A stretch of 64,000 nt of DNA. Origin: Pseudomonas sp. Root71 (GTDB lineage Bacteria; Pseudomonadota; Gammaproteobacteria; Pseudomonadales; Pseudomonadaceae). Within the stretch, counting starts at the first letter, position 1. Each line of letters opens with the position of its first letter. Shown one piece after another: positions 39,449 through 51,562 of this stretch. Made by a program: the position numbers and the translations under genes. The notes under the pieces are model-generated. The model did no database searches. It saw nothing but the letters and a program-made list of their open reading frames with translations, and was not told where the DNA came from. The stretch lies in assembly GCF_001429045.1 (NCBI RefSeq), contig NZ_LMHY01000001.1, forward strand, positions 627,892 to 691,891, written 5' to 3'.

Positions 39449-42221
39449 GATAACCTTGAATGCCTTTGTCGAGGAAGCTCTCGGCCTTGGAGCCGGTAAG
39501 GCCGCCGAGTCCCTTCAGAACAATTTGGAGGAAGACGCCATGGTCGCCTTTTTCGTTTTGCGGTGCTTCCTGGCTGAACTCGTCGTAATCAACGAAGTAA
39601 CGGTTGATCAGGCGCAGTTTCCAGCAGCAGTTGTCGTACTCGAAACCACCGAATGCATCCAGGGTACGGTTGCGGTTGTAGTCATACTGCCAACGGCTGA
39701 TAACGCTCCATTGCGGCACGATTGGCCAGATCACCGAGAAGTCGTGCTGTTCGATCTTGTAGTAATCCTTCACGTAGCCAGGCTGGCCAGGGGTGCCGTA
39801 GTCACCGCCGCCCACAGTCCATTTACCGGTGTTCTGGTCGTAACGGACCTGGTCATTGCGATAGCGGTAGCCGAAGTTGACGATCTTGTTCGGATTGTCT
39901 TCAGGCTGGTAGTGGAACATCGCGCTGCCCGAGCGAGGGCTGCGGCTGTCCGGGTCCCAGTTGTAGTCGGCGGTGGTACGCCAGTCGCGGTTCCAGCGAT
40001 ATTCGTATTCCAGTGCGTACGGCGAAACGCTGGCTTGGGCATCGGCACGGGTTTTTGCATCGATACCCGGCAACTGAACTTCGCGGTCCTTGAAGTACAA
40101 GGCCTGGCCGACACTGATGCGCTGACGCTCGAAACCGTCGTCTTCGATCCAGCGGCTGGTCACGCCCAGGGACAGTTTGTTCTCGTCGCCGACACGGTCG
40201 GAGCCGGAGAAGCGGTTGTCACGGAACAGCGACGCATAGTTGAAGGTGTATTCGCTGGTGTCGAATACCGGGATGTCTTCCTGGTCGACCTCAGGCACGT
40301 ACAGGTAGAACAGGCGCGGCTCGAGGGTCTGGCGGTAGTTCTTGCCGAAATACTGGGTATTGCGATCGAAGTACAGGCCGCTGTCGATGCTGGCGATTGG
40401 TACGCCGCGGTTCTGGTTGCTGTCGAACGTTCCCAGGAGCTTGTCCTGTTCTGCGGTCTGATTCGCAATCTGACCTTTGCCAGTGCTGTCCAGGTCCAGT
40501 TGGTACTGTGTGTACTGGTACTTGAGCTTCGGTGTCAGGAAGCCGTACGTCGTATTCATCGGCAAGCTGATGGCGGGCGCCAGGTTCAGGCGGTCGCCAT
40601 TGGCACGAGCCAGGCCTTGAACGTTGTTATCGAGGCGGGGAGAGCCGACACCGTCTTCGTCAAAGTATGTTCCGCTCTGCAGATCCCGGTCAAACCGCAC
40701 GAGTTCGGTGTTGTACGTGAAGTCCAGGCCTTCCGGATGATAAGGCAGCATGCCGTCGAGGGTGAGCTGCGGCAGGCGGTCGTACGGCGTAATGTTCGAC
40801 ACGCTCGCCAGTTCGTAGGCCTGGGCGTTCACGCGAGCGGAATAGCTGTCGCCACGATAGGTGACGGAGCCTTGCTGGTTCACGTAGTCGTTGCTTTTGA
40901 TGCCAATCTGGTCGGTCTGCAGATCCTGGAAGTAATACGGATCGCTGATCTTGGTGTAGTCGACTTGCGTGAGCACTCGCGAGTCGAGACCGCCCTTGTG
41001 CTGCCAGTTGTACATGTAGCGGGTTTTTTCGGCGTCGCTCTGCTTGTCGCGTTCGTTGCTTTCGTCGTTGAGGTACGCCGCACCGAACTGGCCTTCGCTG
41101 GACTTGGTCAGGTAGCGGAATTCGCCTTCCATCAACAAGCCGTGCTTTTCCATGTAGCGCGGGTACAACGTGGCATCGTAGTTCGGCGCCAGGTTGAAGT
41201 AATACGGGGTGACCAGCATGAAGCCGGTATCGCTGCCGGTGCCGATGGTCGGCGGCAGGAAGCCGGACTGGCGACGGTCGTCGATCGGGAAATAGATGTA
41301 CGGCGTATACAGGATCGGAATGTCCTTGACCCGCAGCGTCACGTTGGTCGCGGTACCGAAGCCGGTGGCCGGGTTCAGGGTGATGTTGTTGCCCTTGAGC
41401 TGCCAGGCGTTGCTGTTCGGTTCGCACGTGGTGTACGTACCATCCTTGAGGCGGATGATCGCGTTCTCGGCACGTTTGGCGTACAGCGCATTACCGCGGA
41501 TGCGGGATTTGTGCATCACGTATTCGGCGTTGTCGACCTTGGCTTCGCCGGTGTCGAGCTGTACGTCGGCGTGGTCGCCGACGATCAGGGCGCCGTTGTC
41601 GCGAATGCGCACGTTGCCGTTCAGGTCGCCACGGCTCTCGGCCTGGTAAAGGTTGGCTTCGTCTGCTTCGACCTGCATGCTGCCCTGGCGCATGACAACG
41701 TCGCCGGCCAGGGTCGCGACTTGCTCATCCTGCTTATAGCGGGAGGCTTTTGCGCCGATAAAGGTTGGAGCGTCACTTTTATTGGTCTTGTCATCCATGC
41801 CAGGACGAATCGGTTCGATATAGGAACCAGAGCAATAAGGACCGGTTTCGGCCAATTGTGCGGCGGTGAGCTGCTCGCGGGGAACCCAGTCGAGGTGACT
41901 GTAGTCTGCGCTACGCGACTTCAGGCCACGGCCTTTGGATTCGGTGACCAGCACCGGCTTGGCGCCGGCGTCTTCGCTGGAACCGTTCTCGGCCGGAGCT
42001 TCGCCGGTGGCCGAAACTGCGCTGCCGTCATGGACGGGACGCGGTGGCAATGCAGCCGCCGGCGTCTTTGGCGCACAGTCCCAGGAACCCGAAGCAGAGA
42101 CTGAGCAGTCATACTGTTCCGCGGCGACCACGTAGGAAGTGGCAAGGGGTTGCAGCGCCAGCAAACTGCCGGTAACCAACAACGGAAATTTTTTACGAAA
42201 CGCGGGGGATTTCAATGCCAT
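39423..42221 (-). CDS. lptD: LPS assembly outer-membrane protein LptD
   Basis: The outer-membrane beta-barrel that with LptE inserts lipopolysaccharide into the outer leaflet. 932 residues from the ATG at 42221 ([20 protein letters not shown]), with a signal peptide, a periplasmic OstA/LptA-like domain (about 150-280) and a C-terminal barrel. The disulphide cysteines are visible: two early ([17 protein letters not shown]) and the adjacent pair in [10 protein letters not shown]. An open frame extends to 42272 but lacks support. It is divergent from amgK, with a 130-base promoter region between. Confidence 0.96.
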   Translation of the reverse strand: MALKSPAFRKKFPLLVTGSLLALQPLATSYVVAAEQYDCSVSASGSWDCAPKTPAAALPPRPVHDGSAVSATGEAPAENGSSEDAGAKPVLVTESKGRGLKSRSADYSHLDWVPREQLTAAQLAETGPYCSGSYIEPIRPGMDDKTNKSDAPTFIGAKASRYKQDEQVATLAGDVVMRQGSMQVEADEANLYQAESRGDLNGNVRIRDNGALIVGDHADVQLDTGEAKVDNAEYVMHKSRIRGNALYAKRAENAIIRLKDGTYTTCEPNSNAWQLKGNNITLNPATGFGTATNVTLRVKDIPILYTPYIYFPIDDRRQSGFLPPTIGTGSDTGFMLVTPYYFNLAPNYDATLYPRYMEKHGLLMEGEFRYLTKSSEGQFGAAYLNDESNERDKQSDAEKTRYMYNWQHKGGLDSRVLTQVDYTKISDPYYFQDLQTDQIGIKSNDYVNQQGSVTYRGDSYSARVNAQAYELASVSNITPYDRLPQLTLDGMLPYHPEGLDFTYNTELVRFDRDLQSGTYFDEDGVGSPRLDNNVQGLARANGDRLNLAPAISLPMNTTYGFLTPKLKYQYTQYQLDLDSTGKGQIANQTAEQDKLLGTFDSNQNRGVPIASIDSGLYFDRNTQYFGKNYRQTLEPRLFYLYVPEVDQEDIPVFDTSEYTFNYASLFRDNRFSGSDRVGDENKLSLGVTSRWIEDDGFERQRISVGQALYFKDREVQLPGIDAKTRADAQASVSPYALEYEYRWNRDWRTTADYNWDPDSRSPRSGSAMFHYQPEDNPNKIVNFGYRYRNDQVRYDQNTGKWTVGGGDYGTPGQPGYVKDYYKIEQHDFSVIWPIVPQWSVISRWQYDYNRNRTLDAFGGFEYDNCCWKLRLINRYFVDYDEFSQEAPQNEKGDHGVFLQIVLKGLGGLTGSKAESFLDKGIQGYREREDQAF

Positions 42222-42351
42222 CTTATTAGTCCGGGCTTCCTGCGTGCCATCTGCCCGCGGTGTGGGCCGCACGCCTCTCGATGGTCTGAAAAAGATGCTG
42301 GATAATAAAGCATGACCCGCTTGACGGCTAGCGCCGTCGGAGACCCTTGCA

Positions 42352-44039
<1,688 letters not shown>

Positions 44040-44040
44040 C

Positions 44041-44808
44041 ATGTTGTGGCCAGGGACTCTGATCGGAGCCGGAGCAGGCTATGCCATAGCCAGTATTCCG
44101 GGGGCCATTCTCGGGGCGTTGTTGGGGCAGGCGCTGGACCGGCGCTTGCACCTGCAGAGCTGGGGGCACTTGCGGGAAAAACTGGGCGGTCGCCCAGTGC
44201 TGCGTAACGATGAATTGCTGTTTGTCCTGTTAGGGCGACTGGCCAAGTGTGACGGCCAGGTGATGGCCGGGCACATCGAACAGGCCCGGGCGGAAATGCG
44301 CTCGCTGGAGATGTCCGAGTCGGCCCAGCGTCGTGCGATTGCCGCGTTCAATCGCGGCAAGTCGGGCAACGACCGCCTGCGCGGTTATTTGCGTCGCCTG
44401 AGTGCCCAGCCCCATGCGGCGGAAGGTGTGTTGCGCGCCTGTTGGCGAATGGTCTGGGCCGATGGTCGTGCCGGCAGCAGTGAACGTCAATTGATCGGCC
44501 AATGGGGCAAGTGGTTGGGCTGGACATCCCATCAGGTGCAGGCGTTGGCCCACGATTATGAACCGCAGAAACGGCCCTTGGGCAAAAGTGTGCCCAGTTA
44601 TCAGGACGCGCTGAGGCTTTTGGGGGTGTCGGCCACCACTGAGCCGGCGCAGATCAAACGTGCTTATCGGCGCCTGCTCAGTCGCCATCATCCGGACAAG
44701 ATTGCCGGCACTGGCGCGACGGCCACGCAGGTGCGTGAGGCCACCGAACGAACGCGTGAACTGCATAACGCCTACACGCTGATTCGGGAGCGGCGGGATT
44801 TTCGCTAG
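44041..44808 (+). CDS. DjlA-like membrane-anchored J-domain co-chaperone
   Basis: A 255-residue protein with an N-terminal Gly/Ala-rich membrane segment (LIGAGAGYAIASIPGAILGA), a central TerB-like helical domain (about 55-165) and a C-terminal J domain (about 185-255) with the essential RHHPDK motif. This is the DjlA architecture, in which the J domain stimulates DnaK at the membrane. It follows murU after a single base and probably belongs to the same transcript. Confidence 0.88.
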   Translation: MLWPGTLIGAGAGYAIASIPGAILGALLGQALDRRLHLQSWGHLREKLGGRPVLRNDELLFVLLGRLAKCDGQVMAGHIEQARAEMRSLEMSESAQRRAIAAFNRGKSGNDRLRGYLRRLSAQPHAAEGVLRACWRMVWADGRAGSSERQLIGQWGKWLGWTSHQVQALAHDYEPQKRPLGKSVPSYQDALRLLGVSATTEPAQIKRAYRRLLSRHHPDKIAGTGATATQVREATERTRELHNAYTLIRERRDFR

Positions 44809-44821
44809 CCAGTGATACCGC

Positions 44822-44912
44822 TATCGCGAGCAAGCTCGCTCCCACAGGTTTTGTGTCGTTCGCAATTTTCTGATCGGCAAAAAACCTGTGGGAGCGTGGC
44901 TTGCCCGCGATG
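44822..44912. repeat. REP inverted pair (GTGGGAGC type)
   Basis: TATCGCGAGCAAGCTCGCTC... (44822-44852) and AAAACCTGTGGGAGCGTGGC... (44881-44911) are imperfect inverted copies. They fill the gap between the convergent DjlA-like and DUF3530 genes; the outer copy is the GTGGCTTGCCCGCG variant. Confidence 0.88.
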
Positions 44913-44928
44913 ATCGCGCCTCGGTCTG

Positions 44929-45918
44929 TCAGCCCGCCGGGTTCTGCGGATTCAACCAACCTCGCACCCGACGAAACAGCTGCTCCTGTTCGGCCTTGTT
45001 ATCCGGCAACGCCTTGAGTGCGACCTGGCTGAATGCCGATGATTTCTGGCGTTTGCTGGCCTGCAGGCGCTCCAATGCTGCATCGCGATCCAGCGCTTTG
45101 TCCTTGTAGAAAATATCTGCGGTCGGCAGTTTCAGGGTCGGGGTCAGCTCGGCCAGCCCGGGCGTGGCCGCCACAGGTGTCCGGGCGGCAACCATCAGCA
45201 GTTTTTCGACCTGCGATGGCTGCTTTTCGCTCAGGTAGCGCGCGGCCCAATAGGCGCCCGAACCATGCCCCAACACCACGATGCTGCGGGCGCTTTGCTG
45301 TTCGGCGAAGGCGATCGCGGCATCGATTCGGGCAAAGATCCGCTCGGCATCTGCCTTGGACTGTTCCTCGGTGGTTTCGGCGAAGGGCTTGTCGGCCACA
45401 TCGGCCTCGCCACCGGCGACCTGTTCGATAGGGGCCGCGGTGGTCGAGTCTTTACTGCCGGTTTCGGCGGGTTTGGGTGTCGGCGCTGCTTCGACGATTC
45501 GTGGCGCAATGGCATCGCTTTGCAGGTCCGGCAAGGTGATACTCAGGCTGCTCCACTCGGCATCCGGCAATTTGCGCCGCAAAGGGCCTACTGCTTGCGG
45601 CCAGTCAACGGTTTCGCCGGCGCCGGGGATGATAATCACCGCGCCTTTGGGTTCGGCGGTATTGGCCGGTTTCCACAAGGCCAGAAACGTGTCGGTGCCT
45701 GCTTGCAGTTGTTGCTGTTCCTGAGCCGGGATCTTTCGCTCAAGTGCAGTCGCTTCTTCCTGACTACGCTCAGGCAGCGGCTGACGTTCGAGTGGTTTTT
45801 CTTCGGCGGTTTTTTCCTCCGCGGCGGGCGTCGGGTCGGCCGCCTTGACGGAAAAAGCGCAAGGCAGGATCAGCGACAGGCACAATGCTGGCAGTGCCAG
45901 GCGGTAGACAGGGGGCAT
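44929..45918 (-). CDS. DUF3530 family alpha/beta-hydrolase-like exported protein
   Basis: A 329-residue protein with an N-terminal signal peptide (LALPALCLSLILPCAFSVKA). A Glu/Ala/Lys-rich low-complexity linker (about 28-65) is followed by an alpha/beta-hydrolase fold. GAVIIIPGAGETVDWPQ is a likely oxyanion loop, and VVLGHGSGAYWAARYL holds a G-H-G-S-G nucleophile motif. It is probably periplasmic. The substrate is not known. It is divergent from agtS. Confidence 0.82.
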   Translation of the reverse strand: MPPVYRLALPALCLSLILPCAFSVKAADPTPAAEEKTAEEKPLERQPLPERSQEEATALERKIPAQEQQQLQAGTDTFLALWKPANTAEPKGAVIIIPGAGETVDWPQAVGPLRRKLPDAEWSSLSITLPDLQSDAIAPRIVEAAPTPKPAETGSKDSTTAAPIEQVAGGEADVADKPFAETTEEQSKADAERIFARIDAAIAFAEQQSARSIVVLGHGSGAYWAARYLSEKQPSQVEKLLMVAARTPVAATPGLAELTPTLKLPTADIFYKDKALDRDAALERLQASKRQKSSAFSQVALKALPDNKAEQEQLFRRVRGWLNPQNPAG

Positions 45919-45991
45919 CGGATATTCCAGGCCAGAAGATGTTCCGGCAGCCTAATGGGTTGGTCTGTATTTGTCAGGGTGTGAGAGTTCA

Positions 45992-48388
45992 ATGATGCGT
46001 TTTCGCTGCCTGTGGGTTATCGGCTGTTTGTGGTTTCCCTTGATGGGCTGGGCGGCCGCCGCGCCTCCGGCGCCCGTTGCCCAACTGTCCCCGAAACAGC
46101 AGCACTGGCTGGCGCAGCAGGGCGAGTTGCGGGTCGGCGTGGTGTTGCAGGCGCCCTATGCGCAATACGACCGCCGCTTGCAGCGCTTGTCCGGGGTGAA
46201 CATCGAGTTGATGAAGTGGTTGGCTAAAAACCTCAATGTCGAACTGAGCTGGCGCAATTTTCCCGACCTTGAACAATTGGAAGCCGCGGCCCGCGAGGGC
46301 GAAATCGACATCGCTCCGGGCCTGACCCAGACCCCTGGCGGGCTGCGTCTCTGGCAGTTTTCCGACCCCTACATGCGGGTGCCGCAATTGGTGGTCAGCG
46401 ACCAGAAAAGCGCTGGCGCGGTCGAGTTGGAAAAACTCGACAGCCAGACCCGCGTCGCCGTGCGCATGCCCAGTGCCATCGCCGATTACCTGCGTGGCAA
46501 CTACCCGCACCTGAATCTGCAAGGCGTACCGATGGAGCGCCAGGCATTGCAATTACTGGTTGGCCAGCAGGCAACTTATGCGGTGATCGATGAGGCGCAA
46601 CTGGGACGCTTGTCGGTCGAGACGGAGTTCGCCGGGTTGGTGGTGGTGGGGGATGTCGGCCTGCCGCAACTGCTGCGGGTGGCCACGCGGCGCGACAAGC
46701 CGGAACTGGCGGGCATCGTCGAAAGTGCATTGCGGGCGATCCCGGCCAAGGATCTGGAGCAACTGCACAATCAATGGCTGCAACCCAAGTATCCGCGGCT
46801 CACCGAGTCGCCGGGATTTTGGCAAAACCTCTGCCTTCTGCTGGCCGTGCTGGCATCCAGTTGCATGGCCATTGTGGTCTGGCAGCGTCGCCAGCAGCAC
46901 CACCTGGAGCAGCGTCTGCTGGCCGCGCAGGAAGACATTGCCTTGCGCGCCGCCAGCGAAGAGGCCCTGCGGCTCACCCAGTTTTCCATCGACCAGAGCA
47001 CCGTCGGTATCCTCTGGGTCAACTGGGACAGCCATGTGCGCTACGCCAACCGCGCGGCGGAAAGCATGCTGGGCTATCCGGCCGGCGGGATCATCGATCG
47101 GCCCCTGATCGATTTCGAGCCTGGCCTGCACATGGACCGTTGGCTGAACCTGTGGAAGCGCGCCAGGGCCAGTGAAGACGGCCCGCAAAGCTTTGAATCC
47201 AATTGCGTGCGGGCCGATGGCAGCATCCTGCCGGCCGATGTCTCGTTGAGTTTTCTGCGCTTTCGCGATGGCGAATACCTGGTGGTTTACCTCAACGATG
47301 TCACCGAGCGGCGTCGCGCCCTGGCGGCCTTGCAGGAAAGCGAGGCGCGCCTGCAAGGCATCGCCGCCAACGTTCCGGGGCTGGTTTTCCGCCTGGAGCG
47401 GGCGCCGGTGACCGGTCAGATCGACTTTGCCTACATCAGCGAAGGCAGCGAAAGCCTGGTGGGTTACTCGCCGGCCACGCTGGCGCATCGCGATAAAGGC
47501 CTGCGCAGCCTGGTGCATCCGGATGACAAGGCCAGCTATCACCAGACCCAGGATCATGCGCTGGATACCGACAGCGACTGGTCGTGGCAGGGGCGAATCC
47601 TCACGCGTCAGGGCGAGCAGCGCTGGGCGGAAATCAAGGCCATCACCCGCCGGCTGGATGACGGTGCCTATGTCTGGGACGGAATCGTCTGGGACATCAG
47701 CGAAAGCAAGCGCATCGAGCTTGAGCTGGCCAGCTCCCGGGAGCAGTTGCGTGAGTTGTCCGCACACCTGGAAAGCGTGCGCGAAGAAGAAAAGGCGCGC
47801 ATTGCCCGGGAAGTTCACGACGAGTTGGGTCAGATGCTCACCGTGTTGAAGCTGGAAACGTCCATGTGCGAACTGGCTTACGCGCAGCTTGATCCGGGTC
47901 TGAACGAGCGCTTGAACAGCATGAAGCGCTTGATCGCTCAGTTGTTTCAGCTGGTTCGTGATGTGGCCACGGCATTGCGACCGCCGATTCTCGACGCGGG
48001 CATCGCCTCGGCCATTGAGTGGCAGGCCCGTCGATTCGAGGCGCGCACGCAGATCCCGTGTCTGGTGCAGGTGCCGGACAACTTGCCGGTGCTCAGCGAT
48101 GCGAAGGCAATCGGTTTGTTCAGGATCCTTCAGGAAGCGCTGACCAATGTCATGCGGCACGCCCAGGCGCATACTGTTGAATTGACACTGGCGCTGGAAG
48201 GCGACGAGTTGTGTCTGACGGTCAGCGATGATGGCGTAGGATTTGTCGCCGCAGCTGGCAGGCCGACATCCTTTGGGGTGGTCGGCATGCGCGAGCGGGT
48301 GTTGATCATGGGCGGTGAGTTGTCGCTTGAGAGTGAGCCGGGTGAAGGCACGACTCTGAGTGTGCGAGTGCCGCTGGATGCAGCCTGA
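45992..48388 (+). CDS. agtS: Sensor histidine kinase with periplasmic binding domain, AgtS-like
   Basis: A 798-residue inner-membrane sensor: signal segment (CLWVIGCLWFPLMGWAAAA), SBP_bac_3 periplasmic domain (about 35-260), membrane helix near 275-295, two PAS domains (about 325-440 and 450-570), then a HisKA_3 box with the phospho-accepting His609 (IAREVHDELGQ) and a C-terminal ATPase (DDGVGFV, GMRERVLIMGGEL). In P. aeruginosa the kinase in this position (PA0600, AgtS) controls 5-aminovalerate and GABA uptake; the linkage to agtABCD here supports the same. The start ATG 45992 is chosen for the signal peptide and GAGAG site. Confidence 0.85.
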   Translation: MMRFRCLWVIGCLWFPLMGWAAAAPPAPVAQLSPKQQHWLAQQGELRVGVVLQAPYAQYDRRLQRLSGVNIELMKWLAKNLNVELSWRNFPDLEQLEAAAREGEIDIAPGLTQTPGGLRLWQFSDPYMRVPQLVVSDQKSAGAVELEKLDSQTRVAVRMPSAIADYLRGNYPHLNLQGVPMERQALQLLVGQQATYAVIDEAQLGRLSVETEFAGLVVVGDVGLPQLLRVATRRDKPELAGIVESALRAIPAKDLEQLHNQWLQPKYPRLTESPGFWQNLCLLLAVLASSCMAIVVWQRRQQHHLEQRLLAAQEDIALRAASEEALRLTQFSIDQSTVGILWVNWDSHVRYANRAAESMLGYPAGGIIDRPLIDFEPGLHMDRWLNLWKRARASEDGPQSFESNCVRADGSILPADVSLSFLRFRDGEYLVVYLNDVTERRRALAALQESEARLQGIAANVPGLVFRLERAPVTGQIDFAYISEGSESLVGYSPATLAHRDKGLRSLVHPDDKASYHQTQDHALDTDSDWSWQGRILTRQGEQRWAEIKAITRRLDDGAYVWDGIVWDISESKRIELELASSREQLRELSAHLESVREEEKARIAREVHDELGQMLTVLKLETSMCELAYAQLDPGLNERLNSMKRLIAQLFQLVRDVATALRPPILDAGIASAIEWQARRFEARTQIPCLVQVPDNLPVLSDAKAIGLFRILQEALTNVMRHAQAHTVELTLALEGDELCLTVSDDGVGFVAAAGRPTSFGVVGMRERVLIMGGELSLESEPGEGTTLSVRVPLDAA

Positions 48389-48458
48389 TGTTTATCTATT
48401 GTTTGCTCTGACGTCATCGTCGGAACGCTCGCGATAGATCTTGACCCTGGAGAAGAAC

Positions 48459-49088
48459 GTGATCCGTGTACTGGTAGCCGAAGACCACACCATTGTCCGC
48501 GAAGGCATCAAGCAGTTGATCGGCCTGGCCAAGGACTTGCTGGTAGTGGGGGAGGCGAGCAATGGTGAGCAGTTGCTCGACACCTTGCGTCATGTGCCCT
48601 GCGAAGTGGTGTTGCTGGATATCTCCATGCCGGGCGTCAACGGCCTGGAAGCGATTCCGCGGATTCGCGCCCTGAACAATCCACCCGCGATCCTGGTGCT
48701 GTCGATGCATGACGAAGCGCAAATGGCCGCCCGGGCGTTGAAGGTGGGCGCTGCGGGTTATGCGACCAAGGACAGCGACCCGGCGCTCTTGCTGACGGCC
48801 ATTCGCAAAGTGGCGTCAGGCGGGCGTTATATCGACCCGGAACTGGCCGATCGCATGGTTTTCGAAGTCGGTCTTACCGACTCGCGTCCATTGCACTCGT
48901 TGCTCTCCGAGCGCGAATTCTCCGTGTTCGAACGCCTGGCCCAGGGCGCCAACGTCAATGACATCGCCCAGCAACTGGCGCTGAGCAGCAAGACCATCAG
49001 CACCCACAAGGCGCGGCTGATGCAGAAGCTCAACATCACCTCGCTGGCGGAACTGGTGAAGTACGCGATGGAACACAAGCTCCTCTAA
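48459..49088 (+). CDS. agtR: NarL/LuxR-family response regulator, AgtR-like
   Basis: A 209-residue regulator from a GTG start at 48459, with GGAG placed 6 bases upstream. The receiver domain has Asp54 (VVLLDISMPG) and the acidic pocket VAEDHTIVREG. The C-terminal LuxR helix-turn-helix reads LSEREFSVFERLAQGANVND and LSSKTISTHKARLMQKL. It is the partner of the kinase directly upstream, which is of the HisKA_3 type that normally pairs with LuxR-family regulators. By homology it activates the importer genes that follow. Confidence 0.88.
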   Translation: MIRVLVAEDHTIVREGIKQLIGLAKDLLVVGEASNGEQLLDTLRHVPCEVVLLDISMPGVNGLEAIPRIRALNNPPAILVLSMHDEAQMAARALKVGAAGYATKDSDPALLLTAIRKVASGGRYIDPELADRMVFEVGLTDSRPLHSLLSEREFSVFERLAQGANVNDIAQQLALSSKTISTHKARLMQKLNITSLAELVKYAMEHKLL

Positions 49089-49345
49089 AACACACCGAAA
49101 TTCAGTGTGGTCCAGTGGTGGCATATCCATTTACGACAGCTCCAGATATCGCATGGGCTTATTCTTGTGGCTTATAGCTGACCCCTTGCCACTACATTTG
49201 CCCAAACGCGCCATCCTTGTAGGGCAATCCCTACCCCCAACCTTCCATCCGGCTGAGGCCAATCTCTCTTGCCCCCCGATTTGCGCGGTCCCCAGCGTCC
49301 ACTAGGCTTAGTCCCACAGCAGTCATCAATAACAAAGGTGTGGGT
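49089..49345 (+). promoter_or_regulatory. agtR-agtA intergenic region, probable AgtR-controlled promoter
   Basis: 257 non-coding bases before the importer operon. CACAC-N8-GTGTG (about 49090-49108) follows agtR and could be a weak terminator. The rest is C-rich and contains TGGTGGCATATCCATTTACG near 49123, a poor sigma-54-like match that I do not call. The AgtR site is presumably here but no clear dyad stands out. Confidence 0.4.
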
Positions 49346-50470
49346 ATGAGCCAGGTCGATTCAAGCGCAGGGGCCAATGATGTTCTGGTCAGCTTTCGTG
49401 GAGTGCAGAAGAGCTACGACGGCGAGAACCTGATCGTCAAGGACCTCAACCTGGACATTCGCAAAGGCGAATTCCTCACATTGCTCGGGCCGTCCGGTTC
49501 CGGCAAGACCACCAGCCTGATGATGCTCGCCGGCTTCGAAACGCCGACCGCGGGCGAAATCCTGTTGGGCGGGCGCGCCATCAACAACGTGCCGCCGCAC
49601 AAGCGCGACATCGGCATGGTGTTCCAGAACTACGCATTGTTCCCGCACATGACGGTGGCGGAGAACCTGGCGTTCCCGCTGACCGTACGCGGCATGAACA
49701 AGAGCGACGTCAGTGCCCGGGTCAAGCGCGTGCTGAGCATGGTCCAGCTCGATGCCTTCGCCCAGCGCTACCCGGCGCAGCTTTCCGGTGGTCAGCAACA
49801 GCGTGTGGCATTGGCCCGCGCGCTGGTGTTCGAGCCGCAACTGGTGCTGATGGACGAACCCCTCGGCGCACTCGATAAACAACTGCGTGAACACATGCAG
49901 ATGGAGATCAAGCACCTGCACCAGCGCCTGGGCGTCACCGTGGTCTACGTGACCCACGATCAGGGCGAAGCCTTGACCATGTCCGACCGTGTGGCGGTGT
50001 TCCACCAGGGCGAAATCCAGCAGATCGCGCCGCCGCGCACCCTCTATGAAGAGCCGAAAAACACCTTCGTCGCCAACTTCATCGGCGAGAACAACCGCCT
50101 CAATGGCCGCCTGCACAGCCAGACCGGCGACCGTTGCATTGTCGAGCTCGGGCGGGGTGAGAAGGTAGAGGCCTTGGCGGTCAACGTCGGCCAGACCGGC
50201 GAGCCGGTGACCCTGTCCATTCGTCCGGAGCGAGTGAGCCTCAATGGCTCCAGCGACCAATGCGTCAACCGCTTCTCCGGGCGAGTCGAGGAATTCATCT
50301 ATCTGGGCGACCACGTCCGGGTTCGCATGGAAGTCTGCGGCAAGACCGACTTCTTCGTGAAACAGCCGATTGCCGAGCTAGATCCCTCGCTCGCCGTCGG
50401 CGACGTGGTACCGCTTGGCTGGCAGGTCGAACACGTTCGCGCGCTCGATCCACTTCTAGAGGCGCATTGA
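49346..50470 (+). CDS. agtA: ABC importer ATP-binding subunit AgtA (PotA-like)
   Basis: A 374-residue ATPase of the spermidine/putrescine (PotA) type. Walker A GPSGSGKTTSLM, the signature LSGGQQQRVALARAL, Walker B LVLMDEPLGALD and a C-terminal TOBE domain (RPERVSLNG) are all intact. It powers the AgtCD permease, fed by AgtB, for uptake of small amino acids such as 5-aminovalerate and 4-aminobutyrate. The ATG at 49346 is used with AAGG upstream; a GTG at 49340 is possible. Confidence 0.9.
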   Translation: MSQVDSSAGANDVLVSFRGVQKSYDGENLIVKDLNLDIRKGEFLTLLGPSGSGKTTSLMMLAGFETPTAGEILLGGRAINNVPPHKRDIGMVFQNYALFPHMTVAENLAFPLTVRGMNKSDVSARVKRVLSMVQLDAFAQRYPAQLSGGQQQRVALARALVFEPQLVLMDEPLGALDKQLREHMQMEIKHLHQRLGVTVVYVTHDQGEALTMSDRVAVFHQGEIQQIAPPRTLYEEPKNTFVANFIGENNRLNGRLHSQTGDRCIVELGRGEKVEALAVNVGQTGEPVTLSIRPERVSLNGSSDQCVNRFSGRVEEFIYLGDHVRVRMEVCGKTDFFVKQPIAELDPSLAVGDVVPLGWQVEHVRALDPLLEAH

Positions 50471-50518
50471 TCGCCCCGGCAACACCAACACCAACCCTGC
50501 ACGTGGAGAGAACAATAA

Positions 50519-51562
50519 ATGTTGAGATCCCTGAAATTCACCGCTTTGGCACTGGGCATGATGGGCGCGGCACACGCAATGGCGGCCGGCCCGGACCTGA
50601 CCGTGGTGTCCTTTGGCGGCGCGAACAAGGCGGCTCAGGTCAAAGCCTTCTACGCACCGTGGGAAGCGGCAGGCAACGGCAAGATCGTGGCCGGCGAGTA
50701 CAACGGCGAAATGGCCAAGGTCAAGGCCATGGTCGACACCAAGAGCGTGTCCTGGGATCTGGTAGAGGTTGAATCGCCGGAGCTGTCCCGTGGTTGCGAC
50801 GAAGACATGTTCGAGCAGCTTGATCCGAAGTTGTTCGGCAAGACAGAAGACTACGTCAAGGGCGCCATCCAGCCTTGCGGCGTAGGTTTCTTCGTGTGGT
50901 CGACCGTGCTGGCGTACAACGCCGACAAGCTGAAAACCGCACCGACCAGTTGGGTGGATTTCTGGGACACCAAGCAGTTCCCGGGCAAGCGTGGCCTGCG
51001 TAAAGGCGCCAAGTACACCCTGGAATTCGCACTGATGGCCGACGGCGTTGCGCCCAAAGACGTCTACAAAGTGCTGGCCGGCAAGGACGGTCAGGACCGC
51101 GCGTTCAAGAAGCTCGATGAGCTCAAGCCAAACATCCAGTGGTGGGAAGCCGGCGCACAACCGCCGCAATACCTCGCTTCGGGTGACGTGGTGATGAGCT
51201 CGGCCTACAACGGCCGTATCGCTGCCGTGCAGAAAGAAAGCAACCTGAAAGTCGTGTGGAACGGCGGCATCTACGACTTCGACGCATGGGCCATTCCAAA
51301 AGGTCTGGATGCCAAGCGCGCTGAAGCGGCGAAGAAGTTCATCGCCTTCTCGGTAATGCCGCAGCAGCAGAAGACCTACTCGGAAAACATCGCCTACGGC
51401 CCGGCCAACACCCAGGCCGTACCGCTGCTGGCCAAGGATGTCCTGAAGGACATGCCGACCACCCCGGAAAACATCGCCAACCAGGTGCAGATCGACGTCA
51501 GTTTCTGGGCTGACAACGGCGAGCAACTGGAACAGCGCTTCAACGCCTGGGCTGCCAAGTAG
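50519..51562 (+). CDS. agtB: ABC importer periplasmic binding protein AgtB
   Basis: A 347-residue type II periplasmic binding protein of the PotD/PotF group with signal peptide LKFTALALGMMGAAHAMAA and mature start GPDLTVVSFGGANKAAQVKA. It delivers substrate to AgtC/AgtD. GGAGAG precedes the ATG. The TAG stop (51560-51562) is itself part of a REP repeat, which begins at 51559, so the repeat has probably replaced the original 3' end of the gene while keeping the reading frame nearly intact. Confidence 0.9.
   Translation: MLRSLKFTALALGMMGAAHAMAAGPDLTVVSFGGANKAAQVKAFYAPWEAAGNGKIVAGEYNGEMAKVKAMVDTKSVSWDLVEVESPELSRGCDEDMFEQLDPKLFGKTEDYVKGAIQPCGVGFFVWSTVLAYNADKLKTAPTSWVDFWDTKQFPGKRGLRKGAKYTLEFALMADGVAPKDVYKVLAGKDGQDRAFKKLDELKPNIQWWEAGAQPPQYLASGDVVMSSAYNGRIAAVQKESNLKVVWNGGIYDFDAWAIPKGLDAKRAEAAKKFIAFSVMPQQQKTYSENIAYGPANTQAVPLLAKDVLKDMPTTPENIANQVQIDVSFWADNGEQLEQRFNAWAAK

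Noticed and set aside
39315..42104. A 929-codon plus-strand open frame opposite lptD
   Set aside because: Shadow frame; lptD on the other strand has its signal peptide, cysteines and barrel, and the plus frame shows no known family.
49089..49345. Sigma-54 promoter before agtA
   Set aside because: The best TGGCA...TTTAC match near 49125 lacks the invariant GC of the -12 element, and the response regulator is LuxR type, not an NtrC-type activator.
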